Assembly: GCF_026210795.1 (NCBI RefSeq)
Contig: NC_089455.1
Location: 2,790,001-2,854,000, forward strand
Origin: Rhizophagus irregularis
Lineage: Eukaryota; Glomeromycota; Glomeromycetes; Glomerales; Glomeraceae
Reading direction: 5' to 3'
DNA: 64,000 nt
Under the pieces are notes generated by a model. The model searched no databases. It was not told the origin of the DNA and saw nothing but the letters and a program-made list of their open reading frames with translations. A program made the position numbers and the translations under genes. Of the stretch, positions 1 to 11,690 are shown piece after piece. Positions within the stretch are counted from its first letter, which is position 1. Each line of letters opens with the position of its first letter.

Positions 1-498
1 TTGCATAATGGTGTAGTTAGCCGAAAAATAATTAGCCACAACACGATCCGGCTCAGGCGTAGATCATTGTGAAAAGTTTACCTCTTTTTAAATTTTTCTA
101 CGAAAAGTGGCGTATTTCGATAATCATAAAGTGAGTTTCGGGCGAAGCTATATTTCAAATTTGAAACAAGCCTCGCCTAATATAAGCCAAAATCTCTAAA
201 ATCCTATTTTTGAAACTCTATAGATCAGATCATGTTAATGGAAACATAAGCCGGTTAATCAGATCTACAAAAATTGGTTTTCCCCGATCGATTTTAATTT
301 TATAATAAACAGTGGCTATTATGGATATATAACCAACCCGATCAATCAAAAATTGTGCTCAATTGTAACTGTGATCTGGTTGGTTATACATTTTTTCGGT
401 CAATAGTTATGCATCAAAAGACCACAAGCATTTTTCTATATATTTATCAATTAATAAGCTTAGAAAAATTTCGTTATAATCATACAGCTTATTATTTT
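1..498. other. AT-rich stretch without a recognisable gene
   Basis: I see no coding signal with start, length and codon pattern that I trust. The short open frame at 355-546 is Ile/Tyr/Phe-rich, as expected from random A+T-rich DNA, and runs into the tandem repeat that follows. Confidence 0.4.
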
Positions 499-862
499 AT
501 AAAATCTGAATATTTATTGCGAGATATTTCGGATCTAGAAATATAGTAGGGCTTTGCATGAAAGATTATTATTTATCTATTACTTTGTTGTAAATGTAAA
601 CGAAAACCTTATAAAATTTGAATATTTATTGCGAAATATTTCGGATCTAGAAATATTGTAGGCTTTGCATGAAAGATTGTCATTTATCTATTAACTTTAA
701 TGTAAACGAAAACCTTATAAAATTTGAATGTTTATTCGGATCTAGAAATATTGTAGGGCTTTGCATGAAAGATTGTCATTTATCTATTAACTTTGTTGTA
801 AATGTAACGAAAACCTTATATTTATTGCGATCTAGAAATATATAGGCTTTGCATGAAATTAA
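499..862. repeat. Degenerate tandem repeat, about 110-bp unit, four copies
   Basis: Blocks containing TCGGATCTAGAAATAT, then GGCTTTGCATGAAAGATT, then TTATCTATTA recur with their GAATATTTATT start near 508, 620 and 726, and a shortened fourth copy near 817. Spacing shrinks from 112 to about 90 bp through small deletions. No open frame is kept across copies, so this is non-coding. Confidence 0.75.
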
Positions 863-985
863 ACTTGTTGTGTAGTCGATCATTACGCATAATGATCAAA
901 TAATTTTTTTTAACAAACAACAGTATATAGAAAGATTTACAAACAATAAAATATATAAATATGCATTGTTTCTGTTCATCTTCTG

Positions 986-1600
986 TAGGCTTGGTCCTCA
1001 TCTTTTTTGTCTGCAGATTTAGTCTCTTCGAGCGTCTTGCTCATTTTTCATTTCATGCCTTTTTTCTTCTACTGGATTTGCAAACGTTCCCAGATTTTTT
1101 TTTTTTTTTTTAGAAATATATGCAAGTTCATGTCTTTTCTATTTTCTTTTTCACACCCTTTAACAAAATTCTTTTCAAAAAAAAATTTGCAACGCAATGC
1201 GAGTCCACTAACAGAAAAAAACTCATGCTATTGTTTCACAGGCATCCTTCAAACTCTCCTTTATCCATTAACCAACCCCTTTCAATCTATCCGTTTAGGC
1301 TTGGTCCTCATCTTTTTTGTCTGCAGATTTAGTCTCTCGAGCGTCTTGCTCATTTTTCATTTCATGCCTTTTTTCTTCTACTGGATTTGCAAATGTTCCC
1401 AGATTTTTTTTTTTTTAGAAATATATGCAAGTTCATGTCTTTTCTATTTCTTTTTCACACCCCTTAACAAATCCTTTCAAAAAAAAAAAAAAATTTTGCA
1501 ACGCAATGCAAGTCCACTAACAGAAAAAAAACTCATGCTATTGTTTCACAGGCATCCTTCAAACTCTCCTTTATCCATTAACCAACCCCTTTCTTTTCTC
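986..1600. repeat. 310-bp direct duplication, pyrimidine-rich
   Basis: TAGGCTTGGTCCTCATC begins at 986 and again at 1296, and both copies run through TTTATCCATTAACCAACCCC. Copies differ mainly in homopolymer length (T and A runs). The open frames at 1007-1618 lie wholly inside the duplication, are Phe/Ser-rich and change frame at the homopolymers, so I do not treat them as genes. The second copy ends just upstream of the ATG at 1674, so the repeat may supply its 5' leader. Confidence 0.8.
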
Positions 1601-1673
1601 TCTCAATTCATCCGTTAAACTCCTTTCTTCTCTTCTATCCGTTAAATTTCTCTTTTTTTTCATTTTTTCAATC

Positions 1674-2932
1674 ATGGACAAAAATAATAATAATAAAAAA
1701 AAAAAAACACTGAAACAGTCGAGCATGTAGACAAACGGAGAAAAACCGACGAATCTTCCGATGAATTAATTAATGGTTGGTTAAATTATATATTTTTGAA
1801 AAATAAAAATAATTATTACTAATATATTATTATTTATATTATTTATATTCTACTGTTATAAAGAAGCTTTAACGAAAATATTGCGCCAGAATATAAAAAT
1901 TTTATCCAAACTGGATATAATTATTTCCAACCAAAAGGCTTTAGAAAACAGAGTATCGAAAGTAGAAGAATCGGTCGATAAAAATAATGATAGTAATCAA
2001 GGGGATGAAGAATATATAAAGGTAAGACCCAAAAATACAAATATTTACGTAAATCATGGTTGAACATTTAGTAGTAATTCATCATTAAATCATTATATTC
2101 TTGATTATAGAAAATAATCAAAGAAGTTGCTAAAAAGTTACTTGAAGCTTAATATATCCTACGATGAACTTCGAGAGTTCACTAATAATTATATGAATGA
2201 AAACTACGATGATTTTATTAAACGGTTTAAAAGATATGATAAATGGATTATATTTTATGAAAAAAACATTGCTTCTCCCGTAAGTTTTGAGAAATTACGA
2301 TTTTACATTAATTTATTGAAATTTAAATTTAAAATCTTTTCTTTAGCTTCTAGCTAAACATCGTAGTGCCCGGGGTTCTTTAGCTTCTAAAGTGAAAGAC
2401 ATAATGTATGTCGTTTTTAAAGAATTTAACCTTCCCACAATCCCTGCCGTAAACACGGCATTAAAGGAAAGCGAAATAAGAAAATGGAAAGGGAGCCCAG
2501 CTGTGAAAAATTGTTACGGTAATTTATTCAAAAAAATCAAGAATCCGGATCCGGAGACATATATGTCGAGAATCCTCCAAATACTTAAAGGCAAAAATCA
2601 ATTATCTAATATGCAAATTGCATATGCAATAAGTATTTGTGAAATTATTTTAAATCCGAAAAATTTACATATTCAGGTTACAGAATCTATCATAAAACCC
2701 GTTTTAACGAAGAATTTGGTAAGCATTAGAAATTTGAATAAATAGTAATATTTAAAAACTAATTTTGTTTTACTTCTTAGAAAAAAATTACAAGTAAGGA
2801 TAATTATTCATATTCCGATAATGACGAAATAGAAGCTTTCCAAGAAGCTGAAGAGACAAACAAAGGAGTTGATGAAGCAGCAGAAGTTGATGAAGCAGAA
2901 GAAGTAGCTGACGAAGCAGAAGAAGTATTATA
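1674..2932 (+). pseudogene. Decayed lineage-specific hypothetical (basic N-terminus, helical middle, acidic tail)
   Basis: I do not know the function. The ATG at 1674 opens a Lys/Asn-rich start that shifts frame in an A-run, then reads into a basic DKRRKTDESSDE stretch that could be a nuclear localisation signal. Later exons: about 1863-2021 (donor GTAAGA at 2022), 2111-2279 (acceptor TTATAG), about 2349-2719 and 2781-2932. The middle contains a helical segment and an ISICEIILNPKN motif; the last exon is an acidic EAEEVDEAEE-type tail. Breaks: the A-run shift, a shift near 2150 between the two halves of the second exon block, and a TAA at 2930 followed by more acidic codons. The gene at 34638-36450 has the same exon order and a matching ICDIILNSSS motif, so the two are paralogues. 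Confidence 0.6.
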
Positions 2933-3309
2933 AGAAGAGGAAGAAAACGAGATAAGAGAAGAAGACGAGGAGGAAGGCGGAAGAATTTATATAAGTAGTA
3001 CGGATGAAGAGACAAAAGAAAGAATGAGGCGATTAAAAAACAATATAAAAAATAAAATAATAATTGACTACGCATATATTTTTTATATTTTAATATCCCC
3101 CCCATATATTTTAATATCCCATTTATTTTAATAAAGGAGATAATTTTCAAGTCAATAAATAAATACATGTTCGGGTAAAATATATTTGATCATTATGTAG
3201 TTGGCCACTTTATTTTGTGTAAATGTGAAATATTACGATTGTAATAAATAAGAATGATTATTTTAGAAACTTGAATTACCAGATGAGATAAGTTACGTAG
3301 CGTAATATA

Positions 3310-5345
3310 AGTTATTGAATTTATTACAGAATATTTCGACCGTAACGCTTCAAAATAGCCCTGTTCATTTCCGGTCGATCACATTTTTCAGTGTACAACG
3401 CAACCATTTTCTGAACTTTTAGCCCGTTTTGAATACCAAAAACAACCAACCAAAATTAGATAATTTCTGTTTACGTGATATTTAAGAAAAAGACATAAGT
3501 TATAATTTCCTTTTTAATCCTAACAAAATCAGTTACAGGAAATACAAGGAGTTTGAACTAAATTTCAATCTAAAGCAGTTCAATTTGCGATCGAAAATAA
3601 AAAAATTTTATTGGATAATTTTTGTACAACAAAATCCGACCGAAAAATGTACCCGACCGGAAATGAACAGGGCTAATATTTACGATCACGTATTATTACG
3701 AATATTTTTAATTTGCACGTTCGAAACATTTAATATCACGTATTATTATGGAATATTTCGATCGTAATGCTTCAGAACAATTGCGATATCATAATTCTAC
3801 GGAATATTTCGATCGTAATGCTTCGGAATATTTACGATATCGTATTTTACGGAATATTTCGATCGTAATGCTTCGGAACAATTGCGATATCATATTATTA
3901 TGGAATATTTCGATCGTAATGTTTCGAAACATTTACGATCACGTATTATTACGGAATATTTTGATCGTAATGCTTCGAAACATTTACGATATCGTAATTC
4001 TATTTAATATTTTTGATCAGAATGTTTCGAAACATTTACGATCACGTATTATTACGGAATATTTCGATCGTAATGCTTCGAAACATTTACGATCACGTAT
4101 TATTACGGAATATTTCGATCGTAATGCTTCGGAACATTTATGATATCATAATTCTACGGAATATTTTGACCGTAATGTTTCGAAACATTTACGATCACGT
4201 ATTATTATGGAATATTTACTGCATTACTGAACATTTACGAGTATCGTACTTACGAATATTTTTACCGGTAATGCTAAAATATTTACGAATACGCATTATT
4301 ACGAATATTGACGTAATGCTAAAATATTTACGATCATTTATTATTACTAATATTTTTGATCAAAATGTTTTCAACATTTACTATATCGTGATATTACAGA
4401 ATATTTATCGTATTATTTAAATATTTACGACACAGATATTACTAATATTTTTGATTTAATGCTTGAATAAATGCATATCATATTATTAATAATATTGGAT
4501 CGTATCGCCGTAATTACTTTGATCACGATATTTAATATTTCTATCGTAATGTTGAACAATTATGATTACATATTATTACGGAATATTTCGACGTAATGCC
4601 AGAATAATTATATATCATATTATTACGGAATATTTGATCAGAATGCTGAACATTTTCGAATACGACATTTAATATTTTTGATCGTAATGCTGAACAATTA
4701 AGTATCATTTATTAATATAATATTTTTGACAGAATGCTGAACATTTTTGATCACGATATTACGAATATTTTGATCAATGCTGGAATAATTATGATTACAT
4801 ATTATTACGAATATTTGATCAGAATCGCCGTAACATTTTCGAATACGTATTATTACGGAATATTTCTGGATCGTATCGCTTGAACAATTGCGATATCATA
4901 TTATTACGGAATATTTTGATCAGAATGCTTTTAATATTTATTTATCACGATATTATTTAATATTTTGATCGTGAATGCTTTCTAAATATTTATGATCACG
5001 CATTATTACAGAATATTTTAACTGTAATGCTTCGGAACATTTACGATCACGTATTATTACGGAATATTTCGATCGTAATGCTTCGAACATTTACGATCAC
5101 GTATTATTATGGAATATTTCGATCGTAATGTTTCGAAACATTTGCGATCACGTATTATTACGGAATATTTTGACCGTAATGCTTCGGAACATTTACGATC
5201 ATGTATTATTTTGGAATATTTCGATCGTAAAATTACGTAGATTTACGGAAATCCGTAAATCTACGGAACATTATGTCGTAAATGTACGTAATTTTACAAA
5301 AATCCGTAAACTTACGGAACATTATGCCGTGTTTAAATTCCTGAT
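3310..5345. repeat. 51-bp satellite array, about 35 degenerate units
   Basis: The unit runs ATTTACGATCACGTATTATT, ACGGAATATTTCGATCG, TAATGCTTCGAAAC. Best-kept copies lie at 3690-4210 and 4980-5240; the middle (4220-4980) has many small deletions. The first remnant is near 3325, left of the MITE at 3357. Since 51 is a multiple of 3, frames stay open for 130 codons (3748-4143, 4013-4420), but all frames are equally repetitive and no start or splice logic is visible. Confidence 0.85.
3357..3674. mobile_element. 318-bp MITE inserted in the 51-bp satellite
   Basis: Perfect 21-bp terminal inverted repeats start AGCCCTGTTCATTTCC at 3357 and end as their complement at 3674. The element is flanked by AAT on both sides (3354-3356 and 3675-3677). 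Removing it and one AAT restores a satellite junction of normal length, CTTCAAAATATTTACG. The 3-bp duplication would suit a PIF/Harbinger or CACTA type of transposase; the family is not assigned. No coding region. Confidence 0.85.
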
Positions 5346-5554
5346 GTAAATATTCTATTAAATTATTTTGCAAAAGACAGATAGAAACGAATTATTAATA
5401 GTATCTAATCTGTCAAGATTTTGAACCGTCAAGATTTTATATTTCAGGATTTTGAACTAGTTGATATTTTGTTCAAATTGGGATTTTGTAGTTTTGCGAT
5501 TTTGTAGATCAGGATTATATGGTGGCGAGATTCTGAATTTCGCGATTTTGGACG
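5346..5554. repeat. Short degenerate GATTTTG-rich repeat
   Basis: Variants of AAGATTTTGAAC and GGATTTTG recur every 15-25 bp up to the left edge of element A. The sequence resumes after A at 11332, so this was the insertion target. No gene seen. Confidence 0.45.
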
Positions 5555-5956
5555 CCCTATAAAAAATATATATACGGTTAGTATACTGTATTTTCGTATT
5601 TTGCGAACAGTATATTTATAGTATTATTACCGTATGATTACAGTATTTTCACATACTGTATATATTCGGTATTCTGCACACCGTATCATATATACGGTTT
5701 GCGTACAGTATATTTTTCCAGTTTTACCCGTATGTTTTATACTTGTAAACAGTAGAAAAACCGTATGTTTTATACTTATAAACAGTATATTGTTTTATAT
5801 TTTATATTGCGAACAGTATACTTTTCCAGGATAAACCGTATATTTTATACTGATAAACAGTACTTTTTTCCAGTTTAAACTGCATATTTTGTACTGATAA
5901 ATAGTATATATTATTCAATTAAATCGTATATTTTATATTCGCAAACAGAATTTAAA

Positions 5957-6700
5957 ATGCATTTATAATCAATAAAATTTTTATTAAATAATATTAAATA
6001 TACAAATATTTTTTATAAATAATATAAATAAAAAACTAGTATTAAATAATATACTATTTGTAAAAAAAATAATATTAGCAAAATATAAACAAAAAAAAAG
6101 AAATTTAATTAGTAATATTATCATTATTTTAAATATAAAAAAGGAATAATAAAAGGTTAGTAAAAAAAAGAAACTTAATTAGTAATATTATCATTATTTT
6201 AAATATAAAAAAGAAATAATAAAAAGTTAGTAATATTATTAATATATTAGTTAGATATAAAAAAGTAATAAAATGATAGTAGTAATGTTAGTAATATATT
6301 AAAAAAATTAAATAAAATACATAAAAGTAAAAAAAATATAATTAATATACGTTAACATATAATATTAATATAAAAATAAAAACATAAAAAGGTGTACATA
6401 TAGTTGTTTAATTAATATTGTTAAAATTCACCATTACAATTCCAGAGAGATATTAGCGAAAGTAATTGTTAATTGATATACGTGCGTATCACTTTTTGTA
6501 TAATTAGTAGTTTAGTACAAATATATATATTGTATATTATCAAAATAAGTTTTTTATTTAATTTTTATTATTATATGTTAAAATAGTTTTGGTATTCATT
6601 TTTATTGTCTTTTTTTTTCTAAAAAAAAAGAAGAGAAAAAGAATATTTTTGAAAAAATAAACAAAAAATAAACAATAACGTGTTATTAATGCATGCGATC
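5957..6700. other. A+T-rich interior of element A
   Basis: Almost pure A/T with a duplicated block AAGAAA-TTAATTAGTAATATTATC near 6098 and 6170. The matching block in element B (about 48300-48540) has three copies, so copy number differs between the two elements. No gene seen. Confidence 0.6.
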
Positions 6701-6839
6701 AGCGATCAGCTGAATTTTAATTGGTTAAATATAGAAATGCGAAAATTAAAAAGCAGAAGTATTTTTTTAAAATTTAAATCATACAGATTGTTTTTAAAGT
6801 TCAATTAGTAATTTAAAAGTTCTTTTTTTTTAATAAGAA

Positions 6840-7062
6840 AATTTGTAAAAATTTTTTTTAATACTGCTTAATTTTTAAATTAAAGCCTTAATACTAAATT
6901 AGTTAAATTAGAATTAAGAAAAATTTGTAAGAATTTTCTTTGATACTGCTTAATTTTTAAATTAAAGCCTTAATATTAAATTAGTTAAATTAGAATTAAG
7001 CAGTATTAAGAAAAATTCGCAAGAATTTTCCTTAATACTGCTTAATAGTTAAATTAGAATTA
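6840..7062. repeat. Hairpin-forming repeat remnant, left of the MITE in element A
   Basis: Two partial units of the 92-bp repeat also found at 8361-8725, with TAATACTGCTTAATTTTTAA and its complement TTAGAATTAAGCAGTATT. The Harbinger-type MITE inserted directly after the last unit. Confidence 0.7.
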
Positions 7063-7233
7063 GGGAGCTTACACATATTATGTAATTATTATAGGGGGTA
7101 GTTAAAATTTTACGTTACACTTATTTAAATCATATGATTTATAAATATTATAATTTGATTGGTTATGAAATCTAACAGGGGGGGGGGTAAGGTTTATAAT
7201 AAAATGAATATTACGTGATATGTGTAACTCCTC
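7063..7233. mobile_element. Harbinger-type MITE, copy 1 (171 bp)
   Basis: Imperfect inverted repeats (GGGAGCTTACACATATTA and the complement of GAGGAGTTACACATATCA) are flanked by TTA at 7060-7062 and 7234-7236. Element B has the unoccupied site, CATATG-TTA-ATTCTAATTT near 47455, which proves the boundaries. Copies 2 (28919-29098) and 3 (58331-60498) share ends, the internal GATTGGTTAT-AAATCTGAC block and the TTA duplication. Size and TTA duplication fit PIF/Harbinger MITEs. Confidence 0.9.
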
Positions 7234-7238
7234 TTAAC

Positions 7239-8362
7239 ATATGGGCTGATTTATGGAATTAAGTTTTTATATTCAAAAAACTAACTTTATTAAGCAAATG
7301 CAAATACAAGTTACATGAAAATGATAGATTCACACCAGCTGACATAAATAAAATTGATTTGATTATATTATTTTTTGATTTTTTTTAATAATATCATTAA
7401 AATTAAAAAATTTAAATATAATTGTCATGACAAAATATTGAATAACTTAACGTGTATCTGTGCTAGATGAATGAATTTATATTCATTAGAAAGAGGTAAT
7501 CAAGAGCTATCTATAAACCAAATATCGCATGAATTGAATCACAAGTTGCTGAATAATTACGTTCAATGTATTTGTTTTTAACTTTTGACTTTGATCGTTA
7601 ATATCTTCACATCTAGTAATTCAATTTGAATGATCTTTTTTCGTTCAGGTAGTTTAGGTTCTGGCCTTTCATATGAATATAAATATATGTGTTTAGCATG
7701 TATTTACGCTGATATATTAACGATTTTGTTAATTGAATAAAACTCTGATACAAAAATTTTTAAAATTATAATTCTTACCAAAAGATGATCTTTACAGGTA
7801 TTATTGAGCTCTTTTTACTTTACTTAATAAGGTTTTATTTGCTATTTCTGTTTTAAATTGAATAAATTAATAAAATCAATTTTAAAAAGTAATTAACAAG
7901 TAGAATAAAATCAGTATAGTAAAAAACAAAAAAAAACATCTCAAAAACTCTAAAGCATAACTCACATTTTTATTTTGTATATTTTTACTAAAAAAAAAGA
8001 AGGAACTAAGGTTAAAAATAAATGAAAAAAGATTTTTCTTATTAATATAAATTATTAATATTTGTTTTCTTAATTATTGATTAAAAAAACCTGCTATATA
8101 TGCCTATAAACTTTTCTAAGTCACCTAACAAAAATCTGATTGAAAAGTGATTGAAAAGTGATTGAAAAGTGATTAAAAAAGAAAGTAGTTGCCATTGTTA
8201 TTTTTGAATAAACGTTAAAAATTTTTTTTTATTTTTTGATAGATTTAGATCATCTGATTATGTAACACATATAATTTAAGCTTGTGAAACATAATTCTTG
8301 TTAAAATGTGCAAATCTTTATGAAAATCTTAATTTTGGCTAATTCCACAAATTGGCGAATAT
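7239..8362. mobile_element. Possible nested 1.1-kb element with ATATGGGCTGATTT ends
   Basis: ATATGGGCTGATTTATGG at 7239 faces an imperfect complement (CCACAAATTGGCGAATAT) near 8345-8361; about 17 of 23 positions pair. The element at 15588-16516 has better matching ends of the same kind and shares internal blocks. Element B carries the same segment (about 46350-47453), so the insertion predates the split of A and B. A recurring coding-like block lies at about 7586-7672 on the minus strand. Confidence 0.35.
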
Positions 8363-8725
8363 AAGCAGTATTAAGAAAAATTCGCAAGAATTTTCCTTGA
8401 TACTGCTTAATTTTTAAACTAAAGCCTTAATACTATTAAATTAGTTAAATTAGAATTAAGCAGTATTAAGAAAAATTCGCAAGAATTTTCCTTGATACTG
8501 CTTAATTTTTAAATTAAAGCCTTAATACTAAATTAGTTAAATTAGAATTAAGCAGTATTAAGAAAAATTCGCAAGAATTTTCCTTGATACTGCTTAATTT
8601 TTAAATTAAAGCTTTAATACTAAATTAGTTAAATTAGAATTAAGCAGTATTAAGAAAAATTCGCAAGAATTTTCCTTGATACTGCTTAATTTTTAAATTA
8701 AAATCTTAATACTAATTTATAAAAA
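8361..8725. repeat. 92-96-bp tandem repeat able to form hairpins, four copies
   Basis: Units start TAAGCAGTATTAAG near 8361, 8457, 8549 and 8641. Within each unit AGCAGTATTAAGAAAAATTC is followed by its near-complement GAATTTTCCTTGATACTGCT, so each copy can fold into a 20-bp stem with a GCAA-like loop. The same repeat is in element B in the other orientation (46090-46350 and 47455-47710). Non-coding. Confidence 0.8.
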
Positions 8726-9364
8726 TGATTTATAATTGAGTTTTGAATTTAGTATTATCAATCAGACTTTGAACTTAAAAATTAAACAGTATTAACAAAA
8801 ATTCTTGCGAATTTTTAATAATTGTGATTTTACATCAGTAAGTTTTTGGGTAGTATATATTAGTGGATACTAGTATTGTTTGATGCTTTAAAGTGTAGAA
8901 AAACTTACGTCAAATAAATAAAAACTGGCAAAAAAATCAGATAGCCAATTTTTGGCTATATTTGTCCGATTTGTAACTTTTTGTAGCTGATTTTTTAGTA
9001 CGAATTGACAAAAATTGGATATGCCAATTTTTAAATTGCATATTCAAATCGGATTGCTGATTTTAGCTATATTTGTCTGATTTGTGACTTTTTACAGCCG
9101 TATTACCAATTCTTAACTACATTTTTCAGTTTTTTCACTATACAAAAAAATTGTATATACTGTACATTATGAAATATATATTTTTATAAAAAATTATATT
9201 GTAATATTGAATTAAATTTTAAAAAATATTTTATTAAGCAATATTAAATAAAAAACTAATCTTAAATAATTAAATTTTAAACAAAATACATTTAAGAATA
9301 TAAATTTACTTGTAATTCAATGTAATATGCACAATTATAAAAATTAATAATTCCACAAATATTA

Positions 9365-10430
9365 ACTGTACCTTCATTAAAATAAATATTCAAGTAGATT
9401 CTAAGCTGCTGAACAATTTTCAATTAATAAATGAAGTCGATTTGCTTTGGCTAAAGTGCTCAAAATACGCTCTGAAGTGACAAACCGGAAAAAAATAAAA
9501 TTCGTGAATGAGTACCGTTGTGAAAATCGTGAATAACTCATCAAGTATTAACTGTACCTTCGTGAAAATTAATATTCAAGTAGATTTTGACATGCTGAAC
9601 AATATTCAATTAATAAATGAAGTCGATTTGCTTTGGCTAAAGTGCTCAAAATACGCTCTGAATTGACAAAATGGAAAAAATAAAATTCGTGAATGAGTAC
9701 CATTGTGGAAATCGTGAATAACTCATCAAGTATTAACTGTACCTTCGTAAAAATTAATATCCAAGTAGATTTTGACATGCTGAACAACTTTCAATTAATA
9801 TAAGAAGTCGATTTACTTTGGCTAAAGTGCTCAAAATACGCTCTGAAGTGACAAAATAGAAAAAATAAAATTCGTGAATGAGTACCGTTGTGGAAATCGT
9901 GAATAACTCATCAAGTATTAACTGTACCTTCGTAAAAATTAATATCCAAGTAGATTTTGACATGATGAACAACTTTCAATTAATATAAGAAGTCGATTTA
10001 CTTTGGCTAAAGTGCTCAAAATACGCTCTGAAGTGACAAAACGGAAAAAAATAAAATTCGTGAATGAGTACCGTTGTGAAAATCGTGAATAACTCATCAA
10101 GTATTAATTGTACCTTCGTGAAAATTAATATTCAAGTAGATTTTGACATGCTGAACAACATTCTATTAATATAAAAAGTTAGTTTACTTTGGATAAAGTG
10201 CTCAAAATACACTCTGAAGTGACAAAATGGAAAAAAATAAAATTCGTGAATGAGTACCGTTGTGAAAATCTTGAATAACTCATCAAGTATTAACTGTACC
10301 TTCGTGAAAATCAATATTCAAGTAGATTTTGACATGCTAAACAACTTACAATTAATATAAGAAGTTGATTTACTTTGGCTAAAGATCTCAAAATACGTTC
10401 TGAAGGTAAAAAAATTTGTAACTTAATACT
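9365..10430. repeat. 186-bp tandem repeat of element A, about six copies
   Basis: The block ATTAATA-AAGTCGATTT starts near 9420, 9607, 9792, 9977, 10163 and 10350. Each unit holds GCTCAAAATACGCTCTGAAG, CGTGAATGAGTACCG and ATCAAGTATTAACTGTACC. Minus-strand frames of about 70 codons (MFSMSKSTWILIFTKVQ...) repeat with the unit because 186 is divisible by 3. They have no splice or start logic and break in other copies. Element B has the same array at about 44640-45570. Confidence 0.85.
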
Positions 10431-11000
10431 ACTGTATTATATAAAAAATGTAAATAATTCCAAAAATATTAACTGTACTTTTATGAAGATTAATATCTTA
10501 ACAGTTTTAAACTTACTGAACTACTTTTAATTAAAAGAATAAGATTTACTTTAACCAAAATGCTCAAACCATACTTTGAAATATGTGTAAAAAAAATATA
10601 ATATTTGTTTATATTTTAAATTATGAGTTATTTAATTTAAATGTGTTTATATTTAAGAAAAAAAATATTTTAATTCTATTTTATAAAGTATTTAAAAAGT
10701 ATTTTAGTAAAGTTTTTGAGGCAAAAAAATAATTATAACTGAAATAAAAAAAAATCTAAGTTAATAAATAAATATTAAACCGTAATACATAATCACATGT
10801 TATATATTAAAATTAGAAATTTTATATTAAAATCGAAAAATCCTACTACAAATAGCCAAAAATCGGCAATTTCATGTTAAAAATCAGAAATATTATATTA
10901 AAATCAAAAATATTTATTAAAATCGGAAATATTATATTAAAATTGCCAAAAAATCAGATAGCCATATTAAAAAGCGGGCAAAAATCTGATTTTTATTTAT
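10431..11000. other. A+T-rich interior of element A with ATTAAAATCGGAAAT repeats
   Basis: Variants of TATTAAAATC-GAAATATT recur at 10805-10960. The same block is in element B near 44180-44330. No gene seen. Confidence 0.5.
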
Positions 11001-11331
11001 TTGACCTGCGTATATCTGTAGAAAATACGTTATAAACGTATGAATTTTAATATACTGTAGAATAATACGTATACCGTATCCTTCATTTACAATATTTTTG
11101 CGAACCGTATACAAAATACTGATATACAGTAGAAATGGTATACGTTATAGACGTATGAATTTAATATACCGTATCACACAGTATGTTTACCGTATACTTT
11201 ATTGTATTTTTTACTAAACACATTTTGCAAACAGTATACATTATACTGATATGCCGTATGTAAAAATGCGAACTGTATCAAAAATACGTATATACAGTGT
11301 AAAAACCGTATACATATTTTTTATAGGGACG

Positions 11332-11690
11332 GATCCCAAAAATACAATATTTCCTAATTAATTGTATACTTCCTTATGTTTACTTCATATTTTTGATCAT
11401 AATACTCATACAGGCAAGGGATGCTTGAAAAGCCAAATTACACATAACATGTTGGCATTTATACAATTATAGAGATGCGCAAAGAGCAACATTAAACTCA
11501 TTTGCTAGCAGAAAGTGTTCTTCATGGAGAACTTTTACCATATAAACACAAGCATCTAATAGATCATGAAAATCGAATTTTAACAGTTTTTAATAATCAG
11601 AATGATTACATACTTATTGATTATTTGAAAAGAATTTCACATAATATTCATCAGGAAATTATATAGTGCGAAAAGTTGCGCAAGTTTACA
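11332..11690. other. Spacer right of element A
   Basis: A+T-rich sequence with no frame, motif or repeat that I can support. It continues the sequence interrupted by element A and leads into the TTCGTAATATT repeat. Confidence 0.4.

Larger units (their letters stand above)
5555..11328. mobile_element. Element A: 5.8-kb non-autonomous DNA transposon with CCCTATAAAAAATAT ends
   Basis: The left end reads CCCTATAAAAAATATATA and the right end is the complement of CCCTATAAAAAATATGTA. The flanks are ACG at 5552-5554 and 11329-11331, a 3-bp target duplication. The first and last 300-400 bp are dense in CGTATA, ATACGG and TACAGTATA motifs in both orientations, typical of subterminal transposase-binding repeats. 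The interior has 92-bp hairpin repeats (8361-8725) and 186-bp tandem repeats (9365-10430) but no credible protein. A copy in opposite orientation (element B, 42853-49055) shares ends and interior order. B lacks the MITE at 7063-7233 found here. The superfamily is unclear: 3-bp duplications occur in CACTA, Harbinger and Zator elements, but the CCCTAT end fits none that I know. Confidence 0.85.

Noticed and set aside
1007-1618. A 203-codon Phe/Ser-rich frame
   Set aside because: It spans the two copies of the 310-bp duplication, and its frame depends on homopolymer length.
3748-4420. Two overlapping open frames of about 130 codons
   Set aside because: They exist because the satellite unit is 51 bp, so any stop-free frame repeats; both frames are open and neither has splice or start logic.
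3310-5345. Possible CRISPR array
   Set aside because: There are no unique spacers; the whole unit repeats, and the sequence is eukaryotic.
9569-10314. Minus-strand frames of 60-72 codons with near-identical products
   Set aside because: They are translations of the 186-bp tandem repeat of element A and break in other units and in element B.
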